Shown: piece by piece, positions 1 to 8,038 of the stretch
Layout of the letters: the number at the start of each line of letters is the position of its first letter
Numbering within the stretch: the stretch's first letter is position 1
DNA from: a virus
Length of the DNA: 52,078 nt
IMG/VR virus record: IMGVR_UViG_3300020281_000035
Location: 1 to 52,078 of that record
Strand: one strand, 5' to 3'
The notes under the pieces: generated by a model
What the model saw: the letters and a program-made list of their open reading frames with translations, nothing else
The model's database searches: none
Told to the model about the DNA's origin: nothing
Program-made: the position numbers and the translations under genes

Positions 1-33
1 TCGTCTGAAACATGGACAAATAAGGTGGTATAA
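1..33 (+). CDS. C-terminal end of a small virion protein (continues from 51713-52078)
   Basis: Frame 1 reads ten codons (SSETWTNKVV) and then TAA at 31-33, with no start inside the window. The open gene at the right edge (51713-52078) holds exactly 122 codons, so its frame continues into base 1. The two pieces are most simply one 132-residue gene cut by the arbitrary break in a circular assembly. The next gene starts at base 34, directly after this stop, which fits a continuous late operon. Confidence 0.75.
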   Translation, partial: SSETWTNKVV

Positions 34-687
34 ATGGCAAGTACCTTTACAGCTTCTAGTGGTCTTGAAAAACCAGGTTCTGGTGAACAAGCTGGTTCTT
101 GGGGCGAGACCGTAAACAATAACTTTGATATTATTGACAGGGTTTCATCTGGGTTTTTTAATTTAATTTTAACAGGCTCTTCAAGCACTTTAACAGCAAC
201 AGACGGAACCCCCTCAAATGGACACTATAAAGTTTTATTTTGCACGGGAACTTTAAGTTCTTTACACACCGTAACGATAGCCCCAAACAATAAGTCAAAA
301 CTTTATCTTGTAAACAATGCTACAACAGGAAATCAATCCGTTAAGTTTCAACAGGGTGGCGGTTCAGGTTCAACTGTTACTGTTGCCTCTGGTGTCACAG
401 CTTGGATATATGCTGATGGAACGGGTGGTAATGCAAATGTTCGTGCACTGTCCACAGAACTTGTAAATGATTTGCTACCAAAATTAGGCGCAGATTTAGA
501 TGCAAATGGTAACAATATCCTCATGGGTAACCAGTCTATAAAGTTTGGTACAAGTAAGTGGGAAATCGTGTTAGACACAGGCGATAATGATCTGTTGTTT
601 AAATACAATAACGTAACAGTTTTTAAATTATCTAGCACAGGGGCCGTGGTTGCTTCTGACAATATTACAGCTTTTGGATCACCGTAA
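34..687 (+). CDS. Tail fibre-like virion protein
   Basis: This 217-residue protein is probably part of a tail fibre or spike. Its N-terminus contains GSGEQAGSWGETVNNNFDII (residues 15-34), a pattern common at the start of marine phage tail fibre proteins. The rest is rich in Thr, Ser, Gly and Asn with alternating hydrophobic residues, as expected for beta-structured fibre or trimer segments. No enzymatic motif is visible. It starts at ATG 34, just after the previous stop, and its TAA overlaps the next ATG by one base (TAATG), so it is translationally coupled to another fibre-like gene. The exact role (shaft or receptor binding) is inferred. Confidence 0.6.
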   Translation: MASTFTASSGLEKPGSGEQAGSWGETVNNNFDIIDRVSSGFFNLILTGSSSTLTATDGTPSNGHYKVLFCTGTLSSLHTVTIAPNNKSKLYLVNNATTGNQSVKFQQGGGSGSTVTVASGVTAWIYADGTGGNANVRALSTELVNDLLPKLGADLDANGNNILMGNQSIKFGTSKWEIVLDTGDNDLLFKYNNVTVFKLSSTGAVVASDNITAFGSP

Positions 688-1721
688 TGGCTTTACCAGC
701 ATCTGGAAACGCTATAAGTTTTGCTGACCTTAGAACCGAATATAACACGGGCAGCAACACAGCCATCTCATTTGCGGACTACCGTAGAGGTGGGTCATTA
801 GTTCGTGCAAAAGCATCGAACAATAACGGTGTAAATTTATCTGCTAATGTGCCCACAGGCACTACAATTTCTTTAGGAGACTTTCATTCTCAAGAACGGG
901 GTTTTCAAAAGACGTTTTCTTCTAATGATTCTGATCAGAATGTAGCAACAATCTTTGGGGATGATTATGCTGTAGACTACCCCAAAAGATTGGTTATAGA
1001 TAATGGTATTACCGTTTCGAGCACTCAAGGTGTGGACGCAATTAAGTATCCATCTGGTGCAAGTGGAACGCTGACCATACTTAACAACGGTACGATAACT
1101 TGGTCAGGTGCATACGGAATAAATAATTTAAGTTCTGTAACGGTTGCTGTTACAAACAATGGTTCTGTGTCAGGTTCAAACACTGAAGCATTTAACTCTA
1201 CTTTTTCTGGTAACGGCTCTGCAAAGATAGATTTTGTAGGTGGTCAGGGTGGTGCCTCTGGTCCTGATATTTATCACAGCGATTATGGTGGTTATGGTAA
1301 TTTTAACTGTAAGCTTACACGTTCTGGTAACACATTTACAGCAAGTTGGACTTACAATGAGCTATATTATACAGACCAAGGCGGTGGTTCTGTAGATTGC
1401 ACCGGTATCTTTCCGCTTAACGGTTCGGGTGAATTGGATATTACTAACACATCAGAGTATGTTATAAATACATCTGTTGGGGGATATTATGGTGGAGATA
1501 TTAGAGACTTTGGATTTGGTTCTAAAATAATAAATGGTCAACGTCACTTTTGGTTTGCATCAAACATCAAACCTACCAACATGACTTTGGGAAGCAGTAT
1601 GACTTGGCATCAACCTGGTTGGACAACTGTTTACTTGTCCACAAGTAATAGTCGTAGAAGTAGTCTTTTAGTAACTCAAACAGGTGCTGACACTAACGGT
1701 GATGTAACAGGAATCTCATAG
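687..1721 (+). CDS. Putative tail fibre / receptor-binding protein
   Basis: This 344-residue protein has a virion-adaptor-like N-terminus: two similar short segments, GNAISFADLRTEYN (8-21) and NTAISFADYRRG (24-35). Such G-x-I-S-F-A-D-L repeats begin many marine phage baseplate and fibre proteins. The middle and C-terminus are Gly/Ser/Asn/Thr-rich with many Tyr and Trp residues, consistent with a beta-rich ligand-binding domain. It lies between a shorter fibre-like gene and the tail stabilisation gene. A receptor-binding role is inferred from composition and position; no catalytic motif was seen. Confidence 0.5.
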   Translation: MALPASGNAISFADLRTEYNTGSNTAISFADYRRGGSLVRAKASNNNGVNLSANVPTGTTISLGDFHSQERGFQKTFSSNDSDQNVATIFGDDYAVDYPKRLVIDNGITVSSTQGVDAIKYPSGASGTLTILNNGTITWSGAYGINNLSSVTVAVTNNGSVSGSNTEAFNSTFSGNGSAKIDFVGGQGGASGPDIYHSDYGGYGNFNCKLTRSGNTFTASWTYNELYYTDQGGGSVDCTGIFPLNGSGELDITNTSEYVINTSVGGYYGGDIRDFGFGSKIINGQRHFWFASNIKPTNMTLGSSMTWHQPGWTTVYLSTSNSRRSSLLVTQTGADTNGDVTGIS

Positions 1722-1722
1722 A

Positions 1723-4700
1723 ATGCCCCTTACTAAGTTACAGTTTAAGCCCGGTGTAAACAGAGAAGTCACTTCGTATTCTAACGAAGGAGGCTGGCGC
1801 GACTGTGACAAAATTAGGTTTCGGTTTGGTTATCCTGAAAAAATGGGTGGCTGGCAAAAATACACGAGCAGCACTTATTTAGGCACAGTTCGTGCTTTGC
1901 ATAACTGGGTTGCTTTGGATGGTTCTAATTACTTAGGACTAGGTTCACATATTAAGTATTACATTGAAGAGGGTGGTCAGCTAAATGATATAACCCCCGT
2001 TCGTTCTATAACGTCACAAGGGGATGTAACTTTTTCAGCCGTTACATCTAATCCATTTTCAAGCACAATAACTGTAACAGATATAGCCCATGGTGCTAGT
2101 GAATCTGATTTTGTAACTTTTGCTAACGCGGAAAGTCTTGGGGGCACCATAACTGCTGCTGTTCTAAATCAAGAGTATCAAATTGATAACGTAGTTAATG
2201 CAAATACATATGAAATTACTGCTAAAAATCCCACTACCGGAGCCGCTGTATTCTCCACTGCTTCTGACACAGGTGTAGGCGGACAGGGTGTAGGCACTGT
2301 TTCAGTATCAGGCACAGCCGTTGCAGCGTCTGGTATAAATGCCGTGACTGTAACAACCAATGCTACAGGTGTTGGAGTGTTTACTTCCTCAAACCCTAGC
2401 GGCACAGGTGTTGGTAATTTTACTATATCTGGTGCTTCTACAGGAAGTGCGACCACCAACAACGTAGTTCAAACAAGCACGAGTGGTTCTGGAACCAGTG
2501 CTGAATTTACTGTAGTGGCTAGTTCTGGGGACTATACTGTAACAGTTACAGATGTTGGTTCTGGGTACGCTGTTGGAGACACAATATTAATTGAAGGTCA
2601 AAACATTGGCGGCACACAAGGAACACATGACCTAACCTTGACAATAACTCATCTTCAAGGTGCTTCTGTCGGAACAGCAACGCATACAGGTGAAACTCAA
2701 ACAGCTACAAGTGGTAGCGGGTCAAATGCACAGTTCACCGTTGTAACAGACGGAGAGGGTAACTATACAGTTGACGTTACTACAGTTGGCTCTGGATACG
2801 CTGTCGGTGATACGATTACCATCGCAGGCACTGGGATAGGGGGCACCTCACCCGCTAATGATTTAGTTCTTACAATCACTCAGCTTTCCGGTACTTCCAC
2901 TGGTCCTGTTAATATTTACACAGGTGTAACGCAAACAAGTACAAGTGGCAGTGGGTCTAACGCCGAGTTTTCTGTTGGCGTTGATTTAATAGGTGGTTAC
3001 TCTGTGGCTGTTACAGCAATTGGTTCGGGTTATGCTGTTAACGATACAGTGACAATAGCTGGAACCAGTTTAGGTGGTAAGACTCCAGCAAATGATTTAA
3101 CTTTCACCATCAATTCGCTTGTCTCTGTTAGCCACACATCTGTTACTCAGTCTGCAACAAGCGGCTCTGGTGCAGGTGCTTCATTCGATTTAACCAGAGA
3201 TGGAAGTGCGGCATATACAGTCGATTCTGTTGTGTCAATCGGACTTGGTTATAACGTAAATGACACCATAACTTTGCCCGGTGCTTCGTTGGGTGGTAGT
3301 ACACCCGCTAACAATGCTACCCTTACCGTTACATCATTAAGTCATCCTACTATTGCTACATATCAAATAAACGTAGGACTAGACACAACCGTTGGCGGTA
3401 CAGGTTGGGGTGCTGGTCTTTATTATGGAGTTACCAACGGGGCGGCGCAAACAACTTTAAATCAGGGTGGTACTTTATCATCGAGTGCTACTACGGTTAC
3501 TGTGACAACGTCTGCCCCTGGGGGCCATCAGATTGCAATAAATGATGTAATACAAATTGAAGATGAATTAATGCTTGTTACAAATGTTTCAAGTAATAAT
3601 TTAACAGTTATTCGAGGTTTTGATGGCACAGGCACAGGGGCTACAAATTCAGATGGTACTTCAAATGTGAATACTTTAGGACCTACCGCAGCCAAATCAC
3701 ATGTTGACGGTTCTGTTGTACGACTGGCAACTGGAAATGCAAATTCAACAGACGATTTTTCTGGGTGGGGTGATGCTGCATCTGGTGGTCTAACAACAAC
3801 TACACAGATACGGTTGTGGTCTCACGATAACTTTGGTGAAGACCTGCTTCTCAATCCTCGTGATGATCAAATTTATTATTGGGATAGAACAAACAATTTA
3901 ACTACTCGTGCAGTAAAGTTAAACACACTTTCTGGAACCAAACTTTCCGTGCCAACAAAGTGCAAACAGGTCATGGTCTCTGATCGAGACCGTCATGTCA
4001 TAGCTTTTGGGGCAGACGATGTTATAGTTGAGAGCACGCCAACGCAAGAAAATGGCGATGGTGTGCAAGACCCGTTGCTTATTAGATTCTCTACTCAAGA
4101 GAATCCTTTGATATGGTATCCTTTAGCCACAAACACAGCAGGTAGTTTAAGGTTAGGTTCTGGTTCTACCTTTATGCAAGCCGTAGAAACAAAACGTGAG
4201 ATACTAGTATGGACTGACACTGCTCTTACGTCCATGCGTTTTATCGGTCCACCATTTACTTTTGGTCTACAACAACTGTCAAACAACATTACAATCATGA
4301 GTCCAAATGCTGCGGTGGCAACGGAAGATTTTGTATTCTGGATGGGCATTGATACGTTCTATGTTTATGCTGGTCAGACACAAACACTTCCTTGCACAGT
4401 CAGAGACAAAGTATTTTTAGACTTTAATATTGAACAAAGAGACAAGGTTGTAGCTGGAGTAAACACAGAGTTTAGTGAAGTAACTTGGTTCTATCCTTCT
4501 TCTGATGCTTCAGATAACGATCGATATGTAACATATAATTATGGTCAAAAGATTTGGTACTTTGGCACACTTTCTAGAACAGCATGGTTAGACCGTGGAA
4601 CTCGGACCTTTCCTATAGCCACTGCCAATAGCTTAATTTATAATCATGAAATAGGTTATGATGATGACGGTTCGGCTATGGATTCATTTATTGAATCAGC

Positions 4701-5025
4701 AGCCATAGACATCGGAGATGGTGACAAGTTTTTATATTTAAGAAAAGTTATACCTGATTTAACATTTGAAGGTTCAACTAACTTATCGACTCCACAAGCT
4801 ACGTTTACTGTTAAAGCGCGTAACAATCCGGGGGCGGACTTCGACAGCACACAATCCGGTACAACTATACGAACGCAATCGACTCCAGTTGAAAAGTTTA
4901 CGGAACAGCTAGATTTAAGAGTTCGTGGACGTTCCTTTGCACTTCGTGTAGAATCAAATGCATTAGGGTCTAAATGGAAGTTAGGTAGCCCTCGTGTGGA
5001 CATAAGGCAGGACGGTAGAAGATAA
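1723..5025 (+). CDS. P22 gp10-like tail/DNA stabilisation protein with tandem beta-rich insert
   Basis: This 1100-residue protein is probably the tail hub that closes the portal channel and holds packaged DNA. The N-terminus (LQFKPGVNREVTSYSNEGGW, then RDCDKIRFRFGYPEKMGGW) is the signature start of the P22 gp10 stabilisation family. The C-terminal 400 residues carry the family's conserved region (a stretch near RDKVFLDFN, then WFYPS, YNYGQKIW and WLDRG). P22 gp10 is about 470 residues. The extra length comes from a Gly/Thr/Val-rich insert that includes four tandem repeats at residues 248-542. The gene overlaps its downstream neighbour by one base (TAATG). Confidence 0.75.
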   Translation: MPLTKLQFKPGVNREVTSYSNEGGWRDCDKIRFRFGYPEKMGGWQKYTSSTYLGTVRALHNWVALDGSNYLGLGSHIKYYIEEGGQLNDITPVRSITSQGDVTFSAVTSNPFSSTITVTDIAHGASESDFVTFANAESLGGTITAAVLNQEYQIDNVVNANTYEITAKNPTTGAAVFSTASDTGVGGQGVGTVSVSGTAVAASGINAVTVTTNATGVGVFTSSNPSGTGVGNFTISGASTGSATTNNVVQTSTSGSGTSAEFTVVASSGDYTVTVTDVGSGYAVGDTILIEGQNIGGTQGTHDLTLTITHLQGASVGTATHTGETQTATSGSGSNAQFTVVTDGEGNYTVDVTTVGSGYAVGDTITIAGTGIGGTSPANDLVLTITQLSGTSTGPVNIYTGVTQTSTSGSGSNAEFSVGVDLIGGYSVAVTAIGSGYAVNDTVTIAGTSLGGKTPANDLTFTINSLVSVSHTSVTQSATSGSGAGASFDLTRDGSAAYTVDSVVSIGLGYNVNDTITLPGASLGGSTPANNATLTVTSLSHPTIATYQINVGLDTTVGGTGWGAGLYYGVTNGAAQTTLNQGGTLSSSATTVTVTTSAPGGHQIAINDVIQIEDELMLVTNVSSNNLTVIRGFDGTGTGATNSDGTSNVNTLGPTAAKSHVDGSVVRLATGNANSTDDFSGWGDAASGGLTTTTQIRLWSHDNFGEDLLLNPRDDQIYYWDRTNNLTTRAVKLNTLSGTKLSVPTKCKQVMVSDRDRHVIAFGADDVIVESTPTQENGDGVQDPLLIRFSTQENPLIWYPLATNTAGSLRLGSGSTFMQAVETKREILVWTDTALTSMRFIGPPFTFGLQQLSNNITIMSPNAAVATEDFVFWMGIDTFYVYAGQTQTLPCTVRDKVFLDFNIEQRDKVVAGVNTEFSEVTWFYPSSDASDNDRYVTYNYGQKIWYFGTLSRTAWLDRGTRTFPIATANSLIYNHEIGYDDDGSAMDSFIESAAIDIGDGDKFLYLRKVIPDLTFEGSTNLSTPQATFTVKARNNPGADFDSTQSGTTIRTQSTPVEKFTEQLDLRVRGRSFALRVESNALGSKWKLGSPRVDIRQDGRR
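2464..3348 (+). repeat. Four tandem 69-78-residue repeats within the stabilisation protein
   Basis: Four copies start at 2464, 2692, 2926 and 3142 (residues 248, 324, 402 and 474). Each opens with [VE][VT]Q[TS]xTSGSG, continues to a core such as VGSGYAVGDTITI, then [IL]GG-x5-[ND]-[LA]-x-LT[IV]T. Protein similarity is clear while the DNA has diverged, so this is an old tandem duplication. The units look like beta-sandwich or adhesin-type modules displayed on the tail (inference). Confidence 0.85.
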
Positions 5026-5252
5026 TGTCAAGTAATCAGGTTGCACCACCAAGGCTCCCAGAACCGCCGATCGAGTATACACAACAGTATATGGCGGACC
5101 TTATACGTTCACTGGAAGTATTTATTGAACAGGAGCGTAACCCCGGTGAGATGCGGGGGACTAGGTTGACGCTGACGGATCTACCTACTTCAGCGACGGA
5201 CCTCGAAACTGGGACCTTGTATAATGATGGCGGAACGGTAAAGGTTGCGTAA
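5025..5252 (+). CDS. Small conserved-type virion-region protein, unknown function
   Basis: A 75-residue protein, proline-rich at the start (PPRLPEPPIEYTQQYM) with a short acidic helix (YMADLIRSLEVFIEQER). It ends in a strand-rich segment that reads like the last part of a fibre or tail protein (LETGTLYNDGGTVKVA). It is coupled on both sides by one-base TAATG overlaps, so it belongs to the tail and ejection operon. No domain is recognised. Confidence 0.6.
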   Translation: MSSNQVAPPRLPEPPIEYTQQYMADLIRSLEVFIEQERNPGEMRGTRLTLTDLPTSATDLETGTLYNDGGTVKVA

Positions 5253-6118
5253 TGGGTTTATTTAAAAAATTTAAAAAACTTTTACCCACAATTGGTGGCG
5301 TGGTTGGTTTTGCAGTAGGCGGCGGACCAATGGGTGCTGCAATTGGTTCTGGTATTGGGTCACTAGCAGCAGGTAAATCAGTTGAAGATGCTTTAACAAA
5401 TGCAGCTATTGGTGGTGCTATAGGTTACGGGGCGGGTAAGCTTGGCTTTGGAGCAGGCACTGGGTCAGGTATTGAAAGACTGTTGCCAAGTTTTACAAGG
5501 AAAGGTGTTACAACAAGTGCTTTGGGATTTGGTCCAACCTCTACCAGTGTAGTTCGAAGCCTTGGTGCAGGTATGCCTGAAGGTACTGCTCTTATGCCCG
5601 GACAAAAGAAGGGCATCTTTTCTTTGTTTGACGACATGAGTGGTGCACAAAAACTTGGTTTAGGATTGGCTGGAGCTTCTTTATTAGGTGGCTTGATTGG
5701 TGAAGAAGAGGAAGACGGTGGTGGAAGAAGACCAGAAGGTCCGCCGGGTCAGGCTTTTGGATCAGTTGTCGGACGTTCAGGAAAAGAGTATGATGTGAAT
5801 GACCCGACGGATATGGAACAATATGCAGATGAACTTAGAGAACTCCAGAAGCCGGGGTATAACTATTATACTGACCAGTATCGTCCCGTTCGTCGCTCTT
5901 CTGGGTATATTGGGCTTGCTCATGGTGGGGATGTACATGCAGGCGGTGGTGAGGTTGATGGACCGGGTACAGGAACATCAGACTCTGTGCCAGCAAGACT
6001 CTCCGACGGTGAGTTTGTTTTAACAGCTAAAGCTGTTCGGGGTGCAGGCGGTGGAGATAGAGATATCGGTGCCGCACGTTTATATGATATGATGTCAGAA
6101 CTAGAGGCAACAGCATAA
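5252..6118 (+). CDS. Putative internal virion / DNA-ejection protein with glycine-zipper segment
   Basis: This 288-residue protein has a basic start (MGLFKKFKKLLP) and then a long Gly/Ala-rich hydrophobic stretch with small-residue spacing (residues 12-70), typical of glycine-zipper membrane-inserting helices. A second hydrophobic patch lies near 130-150, followed by an acidic EEEEDGGG linker. The C-terminus has GGEVDGPGTGTSDSVPARLS followed by DGEFVLTAKAV and ends in MMSELEATA, a motif I associate with phage virion proteins. Position before two other candidate ejection proteins suggests it is packaged and inserted into the host envelope (inference). Confidence 0.55.
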   Translation: MGLFKKFKKLLPTIGGVVGFAVGGGPMGAAIGSGIGSLAAGKSVEDALTNAAIGGAIGYGAGKLGFGAGTGSGIERLLPSFTRKGVTTSALGFGPTSTSVVRSLGAGMPEGTALMPGQKKGIFSLFDDMSGAQKLGLGLAGASLLGGLIGEEEEDGGGRRPEGPPGQAFGSVVGRSGKEYDVNDPTDMEQYADELRELQKPGYNYYTDQYRPVRRSSGYIGLAHGGDVHAGGGEVDGPGTGTSDSVPARLSDGEFVLTAKAVRGAGGGDRDIGAARLYDMMSELEATA

Positions 6119-6918
6119 TGTCAACACAAACTGTAATACAAGAACAAAGACTTCCCGGTTTTCAGGAAAAATTCCTGAAAGACATTTTTGCACAGGCACA
6201 AGCTCTTAAAGGAACGCCGCAGCCATTTGCACCACAGCAACTTGCGGGGCTATCGGAAGGGCAGCAACGAGCAATATCTTTGGCGCAGCAGGGTGTTGGT
6301 TCTTATCAACCATTTCTTGACCGGGCGGCTCAGTTCGCAGGACCGGGCGGTGCCTCACAGTTTATGAATCCGTTTGAAAATCAAGTTGTCCAGCAAACAA
6401 TGCAAGACATTGCAACTCAGGGGCAGAAAGCACAGGCTGGACTCGGTGGGTCTGGAGTTGCCTCTGGTGCATTTGGTGGCTCACGATTTGGTGTGGCGCA
6501 AGCAGACCTAGCAGGTAAGACACTAGAACAGCAGGCACGTTCTGCTGGTCAGCTTCGACAACAAGGTTTTCAACAGGCGCAGCAGGCCGCACAAAACGCT
6601 GCACGTTTACAAGCAGGGCTTGGTCAGGCGCAGCAGCAAATGGGAATGCAAGACATTAATACGATGATGGGCATAGGTAGTCTGCAACAGCGGCAGCAAC
6701 AGTCTGAGTTTGATGTTGCTAGAGCAAACGAACTTGCCCGACAGGCATTACCTTTCCAACAGATTGGTTTCATGTCGGACTTGTTCCGTGGTGTTCCAGC
6801 CATGCAGTCAACATACACAACATCGCAGGCACCTTCACCGAACTTGATGACCACAGGCATTGGACTACTTGGTGCTGGATTGTCAGGTGGTTTCTTCAAC
6901 AACATGTTCGGAGGCTGA
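6118..6918 (+). CDS. Putative internal virion protein, Gln/Ala-rich
   Basis: This 266-residue protein is about one-fifth Gln, with long Ala/Gln helices (about residues 128-195) and a Gly-rich hinge SGVASGAFGGSR (111-122). The C-terminus is hydrophobic and Gly-rich (GIGLLGAGLSGGFFNNMFGG). These features resemble small DNA-ejection proteins such as P22 gp7/gp20 types, though no homology can be shown by eye. It overlaps the previous gene by one base and ends two bases before the next start. Confidence 0.5.
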   Translation: MSTQTVIQEQRLPGFQEKFLKDIFAQAQALKGTPQPFAPQQLAGLSEGQQRAISLAQQGVGSYQPFLDRAAQFAGPGGASQFMNPFENQVVQQTMQDIATQGQKAQAGLGGSGVASGAFGGSRFGVAQADLAGKTLEQQARSAGQLRQQGFQQAQQAAQNAARLQAGLGQAQQQMGMQDINTMMGIGSLQQRQQQSEFDVARANELARQALPFQQIGFMSDLFRGVPAMQSTYTTSQAPSPNLMTTGIGLLGAGLSGGFFNNMFGG

Positions 6919-6919
6919 C

Positions 6920-8029
6920 ATGGTAATGCGTAACCCATCACTTGCAAAAAACGAAATACTTCGGCGTAGAATGTTTAGAAATCCTGCGGTGTATAATCGA
7001 AATGATCCTGTTGGCATCATGGGGTCTAGCGAACTGTTGAGGCAGGCGGTGATAAACAATCGGCCTCGACTAACTGAAGCTGACGTGAAACGAATAGAAC
7101 AAGAAACACAATTTATGCCTGATGAATCTGACCCACAGGGCGGCGCGGGTGGACAGATACTGCCTCCACCAGTAACAATACCTTCAGATAGAGGAACAGG
7201 CGGTGGTCCTGAACAACAAAACGAACGAAGTACAATAGTTCCGACTCCAAAAATCAGACCAGAGGGTCTAGGTCCAAAGAAGAAGAAGGACGATGATAGT
7301 AACGACCCCATAATTACAGCACAAGAGCTGTCGGATGACCCGTACAAAGTTGTTGAAAAACTTTTGGGTGGTAGAAAAAGCATCGACGACCTTGTCAAAA
7401 AGAACAAAAGAATTCTTGACGAATACGCACCTTTGGCTAAAAAACCAGATGAAAAGCGTCGTGCATTCACAGACTTTTTCTTGCGTGTTGCAGAACGTGG
7501 TGCAGCAGGGGAAGACCTGCTTGCTGCTGCTGCTAAGTCTGCAAGACCTGCTGTTGAAGGCTTTACAGCCAGAAAAGACGCGGCTGAAGCAAAACAAGAA
7601 CAGCGTGATATGGTGGCTCTTACCTTGGGTCTTGAAGAGAAAAAGACACAAGATGCTGCGCTGCAAGAGGCAGCATTAAAGCTACTAGAGGACAAAGATC
7701 CTGCAACCTTGAAACTAGCCAAAGCTGTTCAAGCAGAAGCAGCAGCAAAAGGTGAACAAATTTCACTTTCTGAAGCCATAAAAAGAACCTATAGACAAAC
7801 CACTCCAGGGTTCCAGTCTAAAGCCTTTGATTCAATTATGGCAGAATACCCTGATGCTAATCCCTTGCTCGTGTCTGCTTTCTTAAATGGTTCTATTGAT
7901 GTTAGTGACCTTGCTCTTGGTATTGGAGAGGTTAGCGATATTCAAACAATAATTGAAAGACTTCAAAGAATATTACAAGAAGGAATCGGTGCAGATGCAG
8001 ATGCAGATAGCGGGACTGTACTAGAATAA
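6920..8029 (+). CDS. Putative virion/ejection protein, unknown function
   Basis: This 369-residue protein starts at ATG 6920, six bases after GGAGG. The frame is open further upstream, but that extension would run inside the preceding gene and lacks a ribosome-binding site. The N-terminus is basic and the middle is Pro/Gly-rich (about 70-125), with a KKKKDDD tract. The C-terminal half is largely helical, with Ala/Glu/Lys-rich coiled-coil-like segments (about 180-290). It sits between the Gln-rich protein and the 1362-residue internal protein, suggesting a packaged protein. No known domain was recognised. Confidence 0.55.
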   Translation: MVMRNPSLAKNEILRRRMFRNPAVYNRNDPVGIMGSSELLRQAVINNRPRLTEADVKRIEQETQFMPDESDPQGGAGGQILPPPVTIPSDRGTGGGPEQQNERSTIVPTPKIRPEGLGPKKKKDDDSNDPIITAQELSDDPYKVVEKLLGGRKSIDDLVKKNKRILDEYAPLAKKPDEKRRAFTDFFLRVAERGAAGEDLLAAAAKSARPAVEGFTARKDAAEAKQEQRDMVALTLGLEEKKTQDAALQEAALKLLEDKDPATLKLAKAVQAEAAAKGEQISLSEAIKRTYRQTTPGFQSKAFDSIMAEYPDANPLLVSAFLNGSIDVSDLALGIGEVSDIQTIIERLQRILQEGIGADADADSGTVLE

Positions 8030-8038
8030 AGGCAGGTC

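Noticed and set aside
34-1721. Polysaccharide depolymerase activity in the fibre proteins
   Set aside because: No beta-helix or catalytic signature could be identified by eye; both are left as fibre-like.
6860-6920. Start at 6860 for the ejection-type gene
   Set aside because: The 20 extra residues run inside the preceding gene; ATG 6920 has GGAGG at good spacing.
6883-7722. A 279-codon leftward frame
   Set aside because: Antisense to the ejection-type gene at 6920; Ser-rich shadow frame with no start site or neighbours in its direction.
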